DNA of 64,000 nucleotides, taken from contig NZ_AP018290.1 of assembly GCF_002368415.1 (NCBI RefSeq), positions 5,531,614 to 5,595,613 of the forward strand, written 5' to 3'. Positions 38,163 to 46,880 of the stretch are shown here, in pieces. This DNA comes from Calothrix sp. NIES-4105. GTDB taxonomy: Bacteria; Cyanobacteriota; Cyanobacteriia; Cyanobacteriales; Nostocaceae. Both the position numbers and the translations under genes were made by a program. The notes beneath the pieces are model-generated. The model made no database searches. It saw only the letters and a list, made by a program, of their open reading frames with translations, and had not been told where the DNA came from. Position 1 is the stretch's first letter; each line of letters begins with the position of its first letter.

Positions 38163-39569
38163 TTATTCTTCTATTTTTAATGACTGTTGATTTATTTTAC
38201 TTAATCTGGAGAAATCAGCAGCTTTGGCGATATGAATTACTCCAGATGTAACATACGCCACTTCTGGATAAAATTGCGTAGGTGCTTTTTCTGGCGCCCG
38301 TGCCACAGCATCGGCAATGCGTAGCTGTGTTGGTTCCATTTGTAACGCCATAATTAAACACTCGCTGTTGCCACTAACACCAGCATGAGCCACTCCACGG
38401 AGACGACCCCAAACTAAAATATCGCCCGAAGCAACTACAATACCACCAGGATTAACATCTCCCAAAATAATAACAGTACCAGGATGACGAATTTCTATGC
38501 CCGAACGGATTGTCATTTCCATGTACAGAGGTTCTGCTGAAGGAGTTACAGCATTTTTATCTTCGGACAAAGAAATTTTGGGTTGAAGTTGAAGTTGTTC
38601 GACTGAATAACCTGCTGTAACAGCAGCTATAGCAGTTTGTCTTCGACTGGTTGCCACAGATTTTAATTGCAGTTCTACTTCTTTTAAAGACTCCCCAAGT
38701 TCTTGGAGTTGTCTTCCATCCAGTAATCTGTCACCAGCGACTAAATGTACATTAGTATTAGCTACACGTAAGCGGTCACCACCATTTAAACGCTGTTTAA
38801 GCTGTTGCCAAATTTCAGACCAACTGTACTCATTAATACTAATTTGCGACTCTTTAGGCAAAATGATTACTAGTCGTTCAGCTTCGGTTTTAAACTGTAC
38901 CTGAATATTGCGACTTGGAACAGGTTCTGGTAAAGAATCTAAAGAAGTAATATCTTCATCTGTCAGGTTTGCGATAATACCTTCTTCTTTCACAGTGTCT
39001 TCAACAGGTAATTCAGATTTTTCTTCCGAACTACTAGCTTGTAAGACTTCATTACTACCGGGAGGAGGTAACTGCTTTTGCTCGAATACTTCCGGACTAT
39101 TCTCAACAGAGGTTTCGGAAGGAAGATTATTAGCTTCTACTATTTTTGTATTTCGAGAGGGGGTATCTAATTGTTGTTGGTCTGGTCCTACTGGTACTTG
39201 AGTATTATAAACAACATCAGAATTTACATCGTTGGTCATCCTTACCTCTCTATCATCAAGTAGTGAATCTACTTTATACTCAGCAACAGGGGTAGACAGG
39301 TATGTTGGAATACTTGTTTCCACAACAATGCTCTGAGCTTCCAACTTTTCTTCATCGTTGGAGACGCTAGTTTCAGAGTTTGCCAAACTAGAGATAAAGT
39401 GACTACCGTCGTCGAAAGTTGGGTTGGAAATAAAATGCAGAACAGTATTTACTTCTGCATCTGGAAGAACTGGATTAATATTTTCATCAAATTCATGAGG
39501 CTTAAGTTGTGCTGGTTCAAAATTATTAGGATTTGATTCTAAGTTGGGAGTAGCAGAATCATAAGTCAT
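38163..39569 (-). CDS. minC: septum site-determining protein MinC (long N-terminus)
   Basis: About 468 residues from ATG 39567-39569 (MTYDSATPN); upstream in-frame GTG 39644 is less likely. The C-terminal beta-helix domain is clear: RSGIEIRHPGTVIILGDVNPGG (in parts), GDILVWGRLRGVAHAG, and the IADAVARAPEK region that binds MinD. The middle holds the FtsZ-inhibiting N-domain, and before it lies a 240-residue acidic, Ser/Glu-rich, apparently disordered extension typical of filamentous cyanobacteria. MinC blocks FtsZ assembly at poles. First gene of the min cluster. Confidence 0.92.
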   Translation of the reverse strand: MTYDSATPNLESNPNNFEPAQLKPHEFDENINPVLPDAEVNTVLHFISNPTFDDGSHFISSLANSETSVSNDEEKLEAQSIVVETSIPTYLSTPVAEYKVDSLLDDREVRMTNDVNSDVVYNTQVPVGPDQQQLDTPSRNTKIVEANNLPSETSVENSPEVFEQKQLPPPGSNEVLQASSSEEKSELPVEDTVKEEGIIANLTDEDITSLDSLPEPVPSRNIQVQFKTEAERLVIILPKESQISINEYSWSEIWQQLKQRLNGGDRLRVANTNVHLVAGDRLLDGRQLQELGESLKEVELQLKSVATSRRQTAIAAVTAGYSVEQLQLQPKISLSEDKNAVTPSAEPLYMEMTIRSGIEIRHPGTVIILGDVNPGGIVVASGDILVWGRLRGVAHAGVSGNSECLIMALQMEPTQLRIADAVARAPEKAPTQFYPEVAYVTSGVIHIAKAADFSRLSKINQQSLKIEE

Positions 39570-39644
39570 ATAGCACCAGCCAAAAAACATTCTTGTTAAA
39601 CGGGAGTGGCATCCTGTTACTAGCATAGTGGTATTTGGCGCCAC

Positions 39645-40988
39645 TTATTGCACATCTGGGACTTTTATGCTACAAAGTCTTTGATAAACTGTAGCTAAAG
39701 CGAAGTCATCACCAACATTACCAGGAAACAACACAACTGGTAGATTTGGGAATCGCGGATGGTCGTCTGGAGTTGTTACCATCGAGCAACCTGCTAGTAT
39801 TTGACCTAGTAACCGCGCGGATGTTAAAGCTAAACCATTACTTAGAACATCATTCGACGTAATTCCACCTTTACTAATTAAAAATCCAATATCTTCAGGT
39901 AAACCCCTAACGATATCCATTAGTAAATTGGAAACTTTGGCGCCAAAGTCTAATCGAGTTTTAATATCGGGGAAACTAAGTTCTTGACGACTTGTAAAGA
40001 CTACAGGAGTTTTACCTTCATTATGTACGGCGCCTATATCTTTGAGAGTACAAGATAAAAGTGTGGCAGTTTCGTTACCACTTTCATCATTAACTAACTT
40101 AGCTACATCTATTTCAATTCCAATAATACCTTCAGCTTGTAATAATTTTTCTAACTGAGTCGTTGTCTTTTTTACATGTGAACCAACGATAACGGCGCCA
40201 GGTTTACCAGAGCGTACATATTGTGACATGGACTCGGCGCCTATGGGTTGGGGTGGTAAAGCAGCGAGTGCAGTTAATATGCTGGCAGCACTGCGAAACA
40301 AAAAGCGTTTACCTTGACTTGCGGCTGATAAAATATCTTGAGCAAACTTATCTAAATCAGCTTGAGTTTCACCATCGACAGCACAGCATTGATTATTATG
40401 AAGATTCATTAAACGGTCTAAACTGCCCGCGCGGATGTCAGATAGTAAAAATCGTTCTACAGAATCTGCTGATATTTTACCCTTGGTTTTTTCTTCAGCG
40501 TACTTAGGTAGATAGCTATAACTATAAGCAAATACCGAATCGCGCGCAAATTCGGTATCGTGAACAGGAGTGGGAACTCCATCAATAATCAAATAATGAA
40601 TACTGTCGCAGGTAATACGTCCACCTTCAAAAAATGCAGGTACTAAGAAGTGAGCATCAAAGGGCCCAAGTTCGGATGCAATAACGTCAGTTTCGATAGG
40701 GTAATGTCCCCGTAATGTAGAATCTGAACGACTTACAACCAAGAAATCCTGAATTTTTTCTGCTTCAATGGCAATTTTGAGATTATGACAAACTTCTTTT
40801 GTTACCTCAGCAGCAGCTTCGGGAGTTAAAGACCGAGTATTAGTTAACACAAAAAATATCGGTGAATCATCGCGTAAACCGAGACGCAAAGTATCCACGT
40901 CCCAACGCATTAAAAGCAGGCAACTATGAACAGTTTGTGAACCTGTTGGGTCATCATCGAGAACGATTATTTTAGGTTTAGTGGTCAT
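39645..40988 (-). CDS. four-carbon acid sugar kinase family protein (DUF1537)
   Basis: 447 residues. N-terminus IIVLDDDPTGSQTVH is the substrate-domain motif of the four-carbon acid sugar kinase family (OtnK/DtnK-like), followed by RSDSTLRGH; the C-domain has ISKGGITSNDVL and the nucleotide-binding end VVLFPGNVGDD. Characterised members phosphorylate erythronate, threonate or related acids. No aldolase or epimerase partner gene is here, so the substrate is open. It is 75 bases upstream of minC and 7 bases after the membrane protein gene, so it may share their transcript. Confidence 0.88.
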   Translation of the reverse strand: MTTKPKIIVLDDDPTGSQTVHSCLLLMRWDVDTLRLGLRDDSPIFFVLTNTRSLTPEAAAEVTKEVCHNLKIAIEAEKIQDFLVVSRSDSTLRGHYPIETDVIASELGPFDAHFLVPAFFEGGRITCDSIHYLIIDGVPTPVHDTEFARDSVFAYSYSYLPKYAEEKTKGKISADSVERFLLSDIRAGSLDRLMNLHNNQCCAVDGETQADLDKFAQDILSAASQGKRFLFRSAASILTALAALPPQPIGAESMSQYVRSGKPGAVIVGSHVKKTTTQLEKLLQAEGIIGIEIDVAKLVNDESGNETATLLSCTLKDIGAVHNEGKTPVVFTSRQELSFPDIKTRLDFGAKVSNLLMDIVRGLPEDIGFLISKGGITSNDVLSNGLALTSARLLGQILAGCSMVTTPDDHPRFPNLPVVLFPGNVGDDFALATVYQRLCSIKVPDVQ

Positions 40989-40995
40989 TTTTTAC

Positions 40996-41661
40996 TCAAC
41001 GCTGCGACTGTAGTTTTCTAATTTCTGCTTGCACGTCGATAGCAATCTGTAATGATTGATTAAGAAGTTGAGCATATTCGCTCGCTTCTGTGCTAACTTG
41101 CAAAGCTTGCAGGTTAGATAGATTATTTATAGATAATTGTTGATTATCGGCAAGCAGTTCTTTATTATCCCGCAAAATACGTTCCGTTTTTAACGCGCGT
41201 ACCAAATCTTCGCGAATTAGCTGTAGTCCTGAAATAACTTTTTCCCGGTCTTCGATATGTGAAGTTTTATTTCCTGATGTTGCTAGTTGGTCGTTAATGT
41301 GGATTGATTGAATGACTGCATGGTATCTATCGACTTCATCTAATAGTGCTGTTACTACTTTTGGACATGTCTTTAGGCGCCAGAACCAGCGACCAATTAG
41401 TACTAATATTGGTACTACAATTATCAAAGCAATTCCTAACGGTATAGATGTACCAATTGTGGGTAATATTAGGAAAGCATAAATAAATCCGACTATAAGC
41501 GGGGTTAATGCTAAGGCTACCATTAGCTCGTTGCCAATAAATCCTAAGCGCTTCTTTTTATCGCGCATTATTGAAGGTCGAAACACTTCATCTGGGTCAA
41601 ACCCTGTTAAACGTCTGAGTTCCCCCTTACTTATTTCTAAACCAAGTAAATCTGTTTCCAC
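40996..41661 (-). CDS. two-helix membrane protein with coiled coil
   Basis: 221 residues. Cytosolic N-terminus (about 1-42), two membrane helices (about 44-67 and 73-93, ALTPLIVGFIYAFLIL and IALIIVVPILVLIG), then a long helical, probably coiled-coil tail (about 95-221). Conserved in cyanobacteria as far as I recall, without known function. Ends 7 bases before the DUF1537 kinase, so cotranscribed. A strong hairpin with T-run lies 46 bases upstream of its ATG on the same strand. Confidence 0.7.
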   Translation of the reverse strand: METDLLGLEISKGELRRLTGFDPDEVFRPSIMRDKKKRLGFIGNELMVALALTPLIVGFIYAFLILPTIGTSIPLGIALIIVVPILVLIGRWFWRLKTCPKVVTALLDEVDRYHAVIQSIHINDQLATSGNKTSHIEDREKVISGLQLIREDLVRALKTERILRDNKELLADNQQLSINNLSNLQALQVSTEASEYAQLLNQSLQIAIDVQAEIRKLQSQR

Positions 41662-41706
41662 AATTAATTTTCCTTGTATGGCAAGTTTATTTTAATTGGA
41701 AAAAAA

Positions 41707-41741
41707 GGGTTGCGTATAGAGATTAACTCTATTCACAACCC
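41707..41741 (-). terminator. minus-strand terminator-like hairpin upstream of the 41661 gene
   Basis: Read on the minus strand, GGGTTGTGAATAGAG and CTCTATACGCAACCC pair with two mismatches around TTAAT, followed by TTTTTT (41701-41706 complement). It is in the leader of the membrane protein gene, so it may attenuate it or end an upstream transcript. A very similar hairpin is at 56218-56253. Confidence 0.6.
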
Positions 41742-41871
41742 AGTAGGATGCTTGGATGCATGAGGATGCACCTTAATCACTTACGTACTGTAGGAATGCG
41801 ATACACGAGTATACGCACGTCGCATCTATTTAGAAACTACAAGAGTAAAATGTGTATTTCGTGAAGATTGG

Positions 41872-41898
41872 CAACGGATATAACGGATGTAACGGATA
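41872..41898. repeat. three tandem 9-mers NAACGGATN, second copy
   Basis: CAACGGATA, TAACGGATG and TAACGGATA in tandem; nearly identical to 14624-14650, including the preceding GATTKGC. The remaining gene-free stretch 41742-42157 also holds GGATGC repeats (41746-41775) and an ACCACA..CGCAGAGAACACAGAG repeat fragment at about 42001. Confidence 0.75.
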
Positions 41899-42157
41899 GT
41901 TAGAAATATCCTTGTATATATTAATTGCAGTAACCTTGTGGAACTTGTGGAACATCTGTCCCCAGATGTATCTTCATCACATTTAGGGTAAATATTTTTA
42001 CCACATAGTCGCAGAGAACACAGAGAGAATTGGATAAATTTATAGTTGGCGCCATATAGAAAAAGGGTTTTTATAGATGCAGGTGCCTAAAAGCATAAAC
42101 CAATGATATAAAAGAGAGCTTATACTGTATCTATATATCAGATATCATAATTTTAAG

Positions 42158-42340
42158 ATGCCAAGAAAAAAACTTGACCGTACAACGGTTCTAGCGAGAG
42201 TGGCGCCTACAACACCAGATAAAATCAAGGAAATAGCTGAGAAACTAGGTTATACATATGCTGGAGAAGGTTCAACTGGGCAACTACTAGATGCGATTGC
42301 GTCAGGAAAATTAATACTTATTCATACTAAAACAAGTTAA
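42158..42340 (+). CDS. small conserved-type protein (60 aa)
   Basis: Reads PRKKLDRTTVLARVAP, then IKEIAEKLGYTYAGEGSTG and QLLDAIASGKLILI. The pattern suggests a small helical nucleic-acid-binding or regulatory protein as found beside many cyanobacterial accessory genes. ATG 42158; no strong ribosome site. Function unknown. Confidence 0.6.
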   Translation: MPRKKLDRTTVLARVAPTTPDKIKEIAEKLGYTYAGEGSTGQLLDAIASGKLILIHTKTS

Positions 42341-42402
42341 ACTTTATTCCATAATGATATACACTTATATATTGAGGGAAGAAAAATAACCCTCATAAGG
42401 AG

Positions 42403-42603
42403 GTGAAATATATAAGCAGAAACAATGGGAATGGCAACGATAATAATGGTCGTCATCGCTCCCCAATCCGTAGTATCCTAGATTTCTTTATCTACCTTGG
42501 TAGAAATCTTTGGGTACGTCAGGCAAATGGGGAGGATGAGTTTCAAATGTCAGATGACCTGGAAATCAAAGACATGGAACAAAACGACCAAGACCGTAAC
42601 TAA
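42403..42603 (+). CDS. small hypothetical protein with odd start
   Basis: 66 codons, Asn/Gly-rich at the start (NNGNGNDNNG), then a hydrophobic segment (ILDFFIYLGRNLWV) and an acidic tail. A perfect AAGGAGG (42397-42403) ends on the only GTG in frame, so that GTG cannot be the initiator served by it; the in-frame ATA at 42412 is at ideal distance. No in-frame ATG exists near the start. It may use ATA, or the 5' part may be mutated. A hairpin follows. Confidence 0.45.
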   Translation: MKYISRNNGNGNDNNGRHRSPIRSILDFFIYLGRNLWVRQANGEDEFQMSDDLEIKDMEQNDQDRN

Positions 42604-42613
42604 TTAATGATTG

Positions 42614-42640
42614 ACAGTTCCTAGTCCCACTAGGGGCTGT
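42614..42640 (+). terminator. terminator-like hairpin
   Basis: ACAGTTCCTAGT and ACTAGGGGCTGT (12 bp with two G-U) flank CCC, 11 bases after the stop of the small gene. Only a short T-run follows. Confidence 0.5.
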
Positions 42641-42664
42641 TTCCTATACTATTGAGTGTAGCAA

Positions 42665-42979
42665 ATGGAAACACATTTAGTCTATCCGCTTGGATACAGA
42701 GTAATTAGACGTGGTGTCAAAGATTCTAAACTGTTGTGGTTTTTTCAGAAAGTAGAGGTTTTCTTTAATCCTACTAATTACTCTGTATCCAATATTTCGG
42801 ATATTGAAGGTATGTTTGGTACTACTAAAGCATCAGTTGTTACAGAGCTATTTAGAATTAATGGTGGTAAGCTAGGATATTACCTGGCTAATCTTGTTGA
42901 TAAAGAGTATTACTATTGTGGCAATAATCTGGAGGATGTGAAGGCAAAATTTATTGAATTAGGGGTTGTTAAAAATTAA
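42665..42979 (+). CDS. hypothetical protein (104 aa)
   Basis: Starts METHLVYPLGYRVIRRG, then FNPTNYSVSNISDIEGMF and a C-terminus VKAKFIELGVV. No known motif. ATG 42665 follows the hairpin; the 3' end overlaps the convergent HEAT-gene relic by 4 bases. Its pattern of aromatic and Gly residues is protein-like, but the family is not recognised. Confidence 0.5.
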   Translation: METHLVYPLGYRVIRRGVKDSKLLWFFQKVEVFFNPTNYSVSNISDIEGMFGTTKASVVTELFRINGGKLGYYLANLVDKEYYYCGNNLEDVKAKFIELGVVKN

Positions 42980-44616
42980 GTATCTGGCAAGATGGTAAAT
43001 TGTGCTTTTTCGGCAACCATTGGAGATGGGTCATTGCGGAATGCATACAGTCTCTGTTTAAGTTCATCGTTCCAACCTTGGACTTTTGATTGAGTAATTA
43101 GTGCTGCAAGTGCAATACGACGCAAATTTTCATCCTCGCTTGGTGCCAACAGTTCTTCTAAATGTATTAACTCGTTTGCATCATTTCTTCGGGCAGCACT
43201 TGTGATATTATATACAGATGTAAATAAAGCTTCGGGATGTATTTTTCCTTCCAAAGCTAACTGCTGGAAGAAAGTTGCTAGTTCATTCCAAGGTAAAGTC
43301 CATACTGCTAACTTGATTTGTAAACAAGTTGTTAATGGGTCTTCTTGCAATACTTCAAGAATTGCACGCACGGTTGGTAACATTTGTTGTCGCTTCCATT
43401 CTACGGTAAGTGCAAGACTTTCCAGTGTATTATTCAGTATGCGACGGTTAGAAATTATGCTTTTAATAGCATTCGTAACTATATTCGCAAATTTACCACT
43501 GTAAGTAGCAAATACTGCATTTGCTGCTGCTGAAGACTCAGAAGGTAAGGGTGAATTTATCGTTTGTAATAGCTTGGGTAAAAGTATTTGTTCAGGGTCA
43601 TTGACAGGTAAATAAGAACAACGTTGTAATACGCGCAAACGTACTTGCGAGCCAGGATGGTTTAATAATAATATAAGTAATTCTAAAAGCTTCTTCTGTG
43701 CATTTTGTGATAGTCTGTCAGTCGGAAGGCGCCCAACAACGATTGCTAAAGCTTCATCTGATGAACTGGCAATACCTGAGAGTATCGACCAAGTTGCATC
43801 ACGTTCTAAATGATTCCATAATGCACGCAGGAAAGCAACGCGCACGTCACGGTGTAAATCACGTTCGTTCCAACTAAGTAATTCTTGATATGCTTCCTCG
43901 TCCGATAACTCACCTAATAAGCGTACTACTTCTTTTGCAACGGTTACTTTATTTAAAGGAACTGCGCGTAGGATTTGTAATGCTTGATTTGTAGGCATTT
44001 GTAAAATTGAACTTCGCATCGCATAAATAGCAATTCGCGCACGCTCATCATTCATTGCTTCCAGAAGTGTAGGAATACCATGAGGAGTATCTAAGTGTGG
44101 AAGTGCTTGTAATGCAGTATCGCGAACGGCTAATTTAGGATTATCACGATTTGCTAATTCTGATAACCTTGTTGGTTGTACTGCTGGTAGTGCAGCTAGT
44201 TGATTGATGACACGTATTAAAGTTGGAATATCACAGTCGTTATCTTGGGTTACTTCCTCAAGAGTTTTTTGGAAAATTTCTTGCTGTTGTGTAGTCCAGC
44301 GATAAAACCCCTTCGTTAAAGGTAATATAAAACAAGTTTTGCCAGTACTGAAGCGACCAGTGTAAGCTTGTTGTCCTAAAAATGGTGTGATTAAATCCTG
44401 ACGGCGCCGATGTAAAAAATCGTAGACTGTATATTGAGTTATCCAACTGGGGTCTTGCTGTAATAGTTGAGGAATAAGTTCTTTTAATCTATCTCGTTGA
44501 TGTTTTGCGATTAAATTAAGTGCTTCGGATGCAACGAAGTTATTTTTCGTATCGTTAATTATACGCTCTAATATTTCAAGTAAGCCATCAAATACTTTTA
44601 AACGGCGCCCAATAAA
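42976..44616 (-). pseudogene. HEAT-repeat protein gene truncated at its 5' end
   Basis: One frame is open from 44616 to the stop at 42976, about 546 codons of continuous HEAT-like protein (LAVRDTALQALPHLDTPHG, RRIALAALITQSKVQGW, in this order). The part above ATG 44055 (RRQDLITPFLGQQAYTG...QEIFQKTLEEV) is clearly coding but contains no ATG, GTG or TTG, and is cut by a TGA at 44617. So the true N-terminus is missing; a 359-residue product from ATG 44055 could still be made. A 42-base piece of the same gene, 56171-56212, shows it once had another copy. Confidence 0.7.
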
Positions 44617-44683
44617 TCATGCACATGCCGGCAGGTTTCCCATGTCAGAAGGCTACTATTCCGCAAGAGTAGAGACTATAAAT

Positions 44684-44715
44684 AAAAAACCCAGCCTCTA
44701 CTTGAGAAACCGGGT
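44684..44715 (-). terminator. terminator of hsp20 (minus strand)
   Basis: On the minus strand ACCCGGTTTCTC and AGAGGCTGGGT pair around AAGT and are followed by TTTTTT. It lies 41 bases after the hsp20 stop. AACCCGG..CCGGGTT hairpins of this sort are common cyanobacterial repeats. Confidence 0.65.
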
Positions 44716-44755
44716 GCCATATCATGTCATACTTTCAACCAATTGCAATTGAATA

Positions 44756-45184
44756 TTATGCAGAGATTTCCCCAAGGTTAACTTTGACTACCTTGTTTTT
44801 TTCAGCTTGTGACTTAGGTAGTGTCAAGTTTAAGATACCGTCTTTATATTCTGCGGTTACGGCAGTGTTTTCAATACGCGCGCGTAGGGGTATTACACGT
44901 TGGAACTTGCCGTAATAAAATTCGCTTCTGGTTTTACCGTTTTCTTCGGTCTTGGTTTCTGTCTTACGTTCTGCTACTACTTTAACGGCGTTTTCGGTAA
45001 CTTCAATGTCTACATCTTTGGCTTCAACACCAGGTAATTCTAATTTGAGATGGACTGCTTCGTCGGTTTCGTGTAGTTCAGCAGCGGGAGTTCTAAATGC
45101 TGGCGCCATGTCTTGTTGAAATAATGAATCTAACTGGCGAGTAACAGTGTTCATGTCATTCCAAGGGTTATAACGTACTAACAT
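44756..45184 (-). CDS. small heat shock protein, Hsp20/alpha-crystallin family
   Basis: 142 residues from ATG 45182-45184 (MLVRYNPWNDMNTV), chosen because AGGAG lies 9 bases upstream and homologues start so. The alpha-crystallin domain spans about 40-135 with LELPGVEAKDVDIEV and the conserved YKDGILNLTLPK; the usual short C-terminal tail with an IxI-like VVKV follows. It is a holdase chaperone that binds unfolding proteins and thylakoid membranes on heat stress. Single gene with its own terminator; no CIRCE element seen. Confidence 0.93.
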   Translation of the reverse strand: MLVRYNPWNDMNTVTRQLDSLFQQDMAPAFRTPAAELHETDEAVHLKLELPGVEAKDVDIEVTENAVKVVAERKTETKTEENGKTRSEFYYGKFQRVIPLRARIENTAVTAEYKDGILNLTLPKSQAEKNKVVKVNLGEISA

Positions 45185-45362
45185 CTTGTTTCGCTCCTGT
45201 TCAAATGGGTATCGATTAATTTGTTCTGTATATCGTTTCATATGTTCTTATAGTAATAAAGGTTGAAATGCCTGCAAATACGGCTTATATCACTTTTATA
45301 TTAATGAAAACCGAACAGATATTTAGAGGTGATGTTAATACGAATAATGTTGGTACGGAGAA

Positions 45363-45448
45363 CCTAACCCCCTAACCCCCTTCCCTACCAGGGAAGGGGG
45401 GAAGAAATTTACTCCCCTCTCCTCGTAGGAGAGGGGTTGGGGGAGAGG
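45363..45448. repeat. pair of G/C-rich palindromic repeats
   Basis: Two hairpins in line: CCCCCTTCCCTACCAGGGAA with its complement (45363-45400) and CTCCCCTCTCCTCGTAGGAG with GAGGGG (45412-45448). The same two units, in the opposite order and strand, are inserted in the hsdR relic at 54994-55080, and the second unit alone at about 46180-46219. Confidence 0.8.
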
Positions 45449-45452
45449 TTCC

Positions 45453-46058
45453 TTACCAAACTGTACTTAACTGCAATACAAACCCAGGTAATACATCCTC
45501 CCCACTTAACGTAGTAGGATTATCTAACTCTTCCACCGCAGTATTAGGACGATAAATATAAACTTTGCGGTTAACTCTATCAATTAACCAACCTAATAAA
45601 ACACCATTTTCAATATACTCTTCCATCTTATCTTTTAAAGTTTTTAAAACATCTGATTCCGAACGTAATTCAATTACAAATTCTGGACAGATAGGAGCGA
45701 ACTTTTTACGCAATGCTTTTGGTATAGCTTCCCAACGTGTCTTTTTTATCCATGCTGCATCAGGGGAACGTACTGCACCTGATGGTAATGTAAACCCACC
45801 ACTGGAACCAAACCCCACCCCAGTATTATCTTTTTTTACCCATATACCTAATTCCACAATTAAATCAAAATTTCGTTGGTCGGTTTCTGAACCCGTGCGA
45901 GACATAAATATAACTTCCCCTGCTGCGTTGCGTTCGATACGGTAATTTTTATTGATCTGACAAAAATCATAAAATTGGTCATCTGTCAGCGACACAATTG
46001 GATGAAATTGTACCACCATTGGGTTTATTTCCGTTGTCGATGGAAGTTGTGCGGTCAT
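45453..46058 (-). CDS. Uma2 family endonuclease-like protein (DUF820)
   Basis: 201 residues from ATG 46056-46058 (GTG 46067 also in frame). Uma2 fold motifs: FYDFCQINKNYRIER, SPDAAWIKKTRW, then FVIELRSESDVLKTLKDKM (split: FVIELRSESD, LKDKMEEYIENG), giving the D and ExK-type acidic residues of a PD-(D/E)XK nuclease. Cyanobacteria carry dozens of these; their role is not settled, although association with mobile DNA is common. Repeats flank both ends. Confidence 0.85.
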   Translation of the reverse strand: MTAQLPSTTEINPMVVQFHPIVSLTDDQFYDFCQINKNYRIERNAAGEVIFMSRTGSETDQRNFDLIVELGIWVKKDNTGVGFGSSGGFTLPSGAVRSPDAAWIKKTRWEAIPKALRKKFAPICPEFVIELRSESDVLKTLKDKMEEYIENGVLLGWLIDRVNRKVYIYRPNTAVEELDNPTTLSGEDVLPGFVLQLSTVW

Positions 46059-46179
46059 ATATCTCACGAACCAACTTTTTGATATTATTATAGGCGCCTT
46101 CTTAAATTATGTGCGCTTCTATTTTTTACTGACCCGCTCTAAATATCTGTTCTGAGGTCAAGTTTAAGAGAACAAATTT

Positions 46180-46407
46180 ACTCCCCTCTCCTCGTAGGAG
46201 AGGGGTCGGGGGAGAGGTTCTTAACATTTACGCTAATTTATCGTAATCTTCTGGTTCAACATCGGGGACTTTGCTCAACACTTGTTTGAATTTATCCCCC
46301 CCAACCCCCCCTTAATAAGGGGGGGCTTAAACTCCAATTTTTGTCAAAAATATTACATTAAAAACATCCTCTTGTTCCCTCTTATTAAGGGGGGTTAGGG
46401 GGATAAA
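46180..46407. repeat. clustered dispersed repeats between Uma2 and the TA-like genes
   Basis: 46180-46219 is a CTCCCCTCTCCTCGTAGGAG unit. 46291-46330 (TTTATCCCCCCCAACCCCCC, then CTTAATAAGGGG) and 46376-46407 (CTCTTATTAAGGGG, then TTAGGGGGATAAA) are inverted arms about 45 bases apart. Nothing else is seen in 46059-46456. Confidence 0.75.
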
Positions 46408-46456
46408 TATTTACCTTAATAGTAGATAATTAAAGTGTTTGTTACGGTGTGAGTTG

Positions 46457-46633
46457 ATGATTCCCGACTTTGACGAAAATGGTAATTTACCACCAGGGGT
46501 ACATTGGGCTGAATGGAGTGAGTTCCAAGATAGATTTGGTTACAACAGGCGCCGTAAACTGTTAATCGAAGGCTTAGAAATGGCAATGCTTTCTTTACAG
46601 GCAGCAGGGTGTAGAGTAATTTACATAGTTTAA
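46457..46633 (+). pseudogene. truncated N-terminus of a DUF6932-like/nucleotidyltransferase-type protein
   Basis: 58 residues from ATG 46457: IPDFDENGNLPPGVHWAEW, then EFQDRFGYNRRRKLLIEGL and AGCRVIYIV. Full-length members continue past this point (usual form CR.IYIDGSFVT) for another hundred residues; here a stop follows at once. So it is probably a stump. It is 2 bases before the next small gene, as in toxin-antitoxin pairs. Confidence 0.55.
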
Positions 46634-46635
46634 TA

Positions 46636-46875
46636 ATGAAAACCGAACACGAAAGACAACAATTAATTAAAGAGATTAATGTGCTACTAAATCAAGCTTA
46701 TGACAGGACGTTAGATGAAATTTACGCACTGTTAAAACGAATCGATGAGATAGAGGACGAAGAAGACTTATTAGCTATTAAAGAAGCTAGAAAAGACATA
46801 CGCATTAATGGTACTATATCTTGGAATGAAATAGAAGAAGAAATAAGAAACGATATACTTCATAATGTAGCGTGA
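46636..46875 (+). CDS. small antitoxin-like protein (79 aa)
   Basis: Very acidic and helical (IDEIEDEEDLLAIKEARKDI, in parts; then TISWNEIEEEIRND). The ending with an EA..DI..NGTI.W.EI pattern resembles type II antitoxins that bind DNA or a toxin, but the adjacent upstream gene is a stump and downstream is a HEAT-like protein, so any partner is lost or unknown. Confidence 0.5.
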   Translation: MKTEHERQQLIKEINVLLNQAYDRTLDEIYALLKRIDEIEDEEDLLAIKEARKDIRINGTISWNEIEEEIRNDILHNVA

Positions 46876-46880
46876 GCTAA

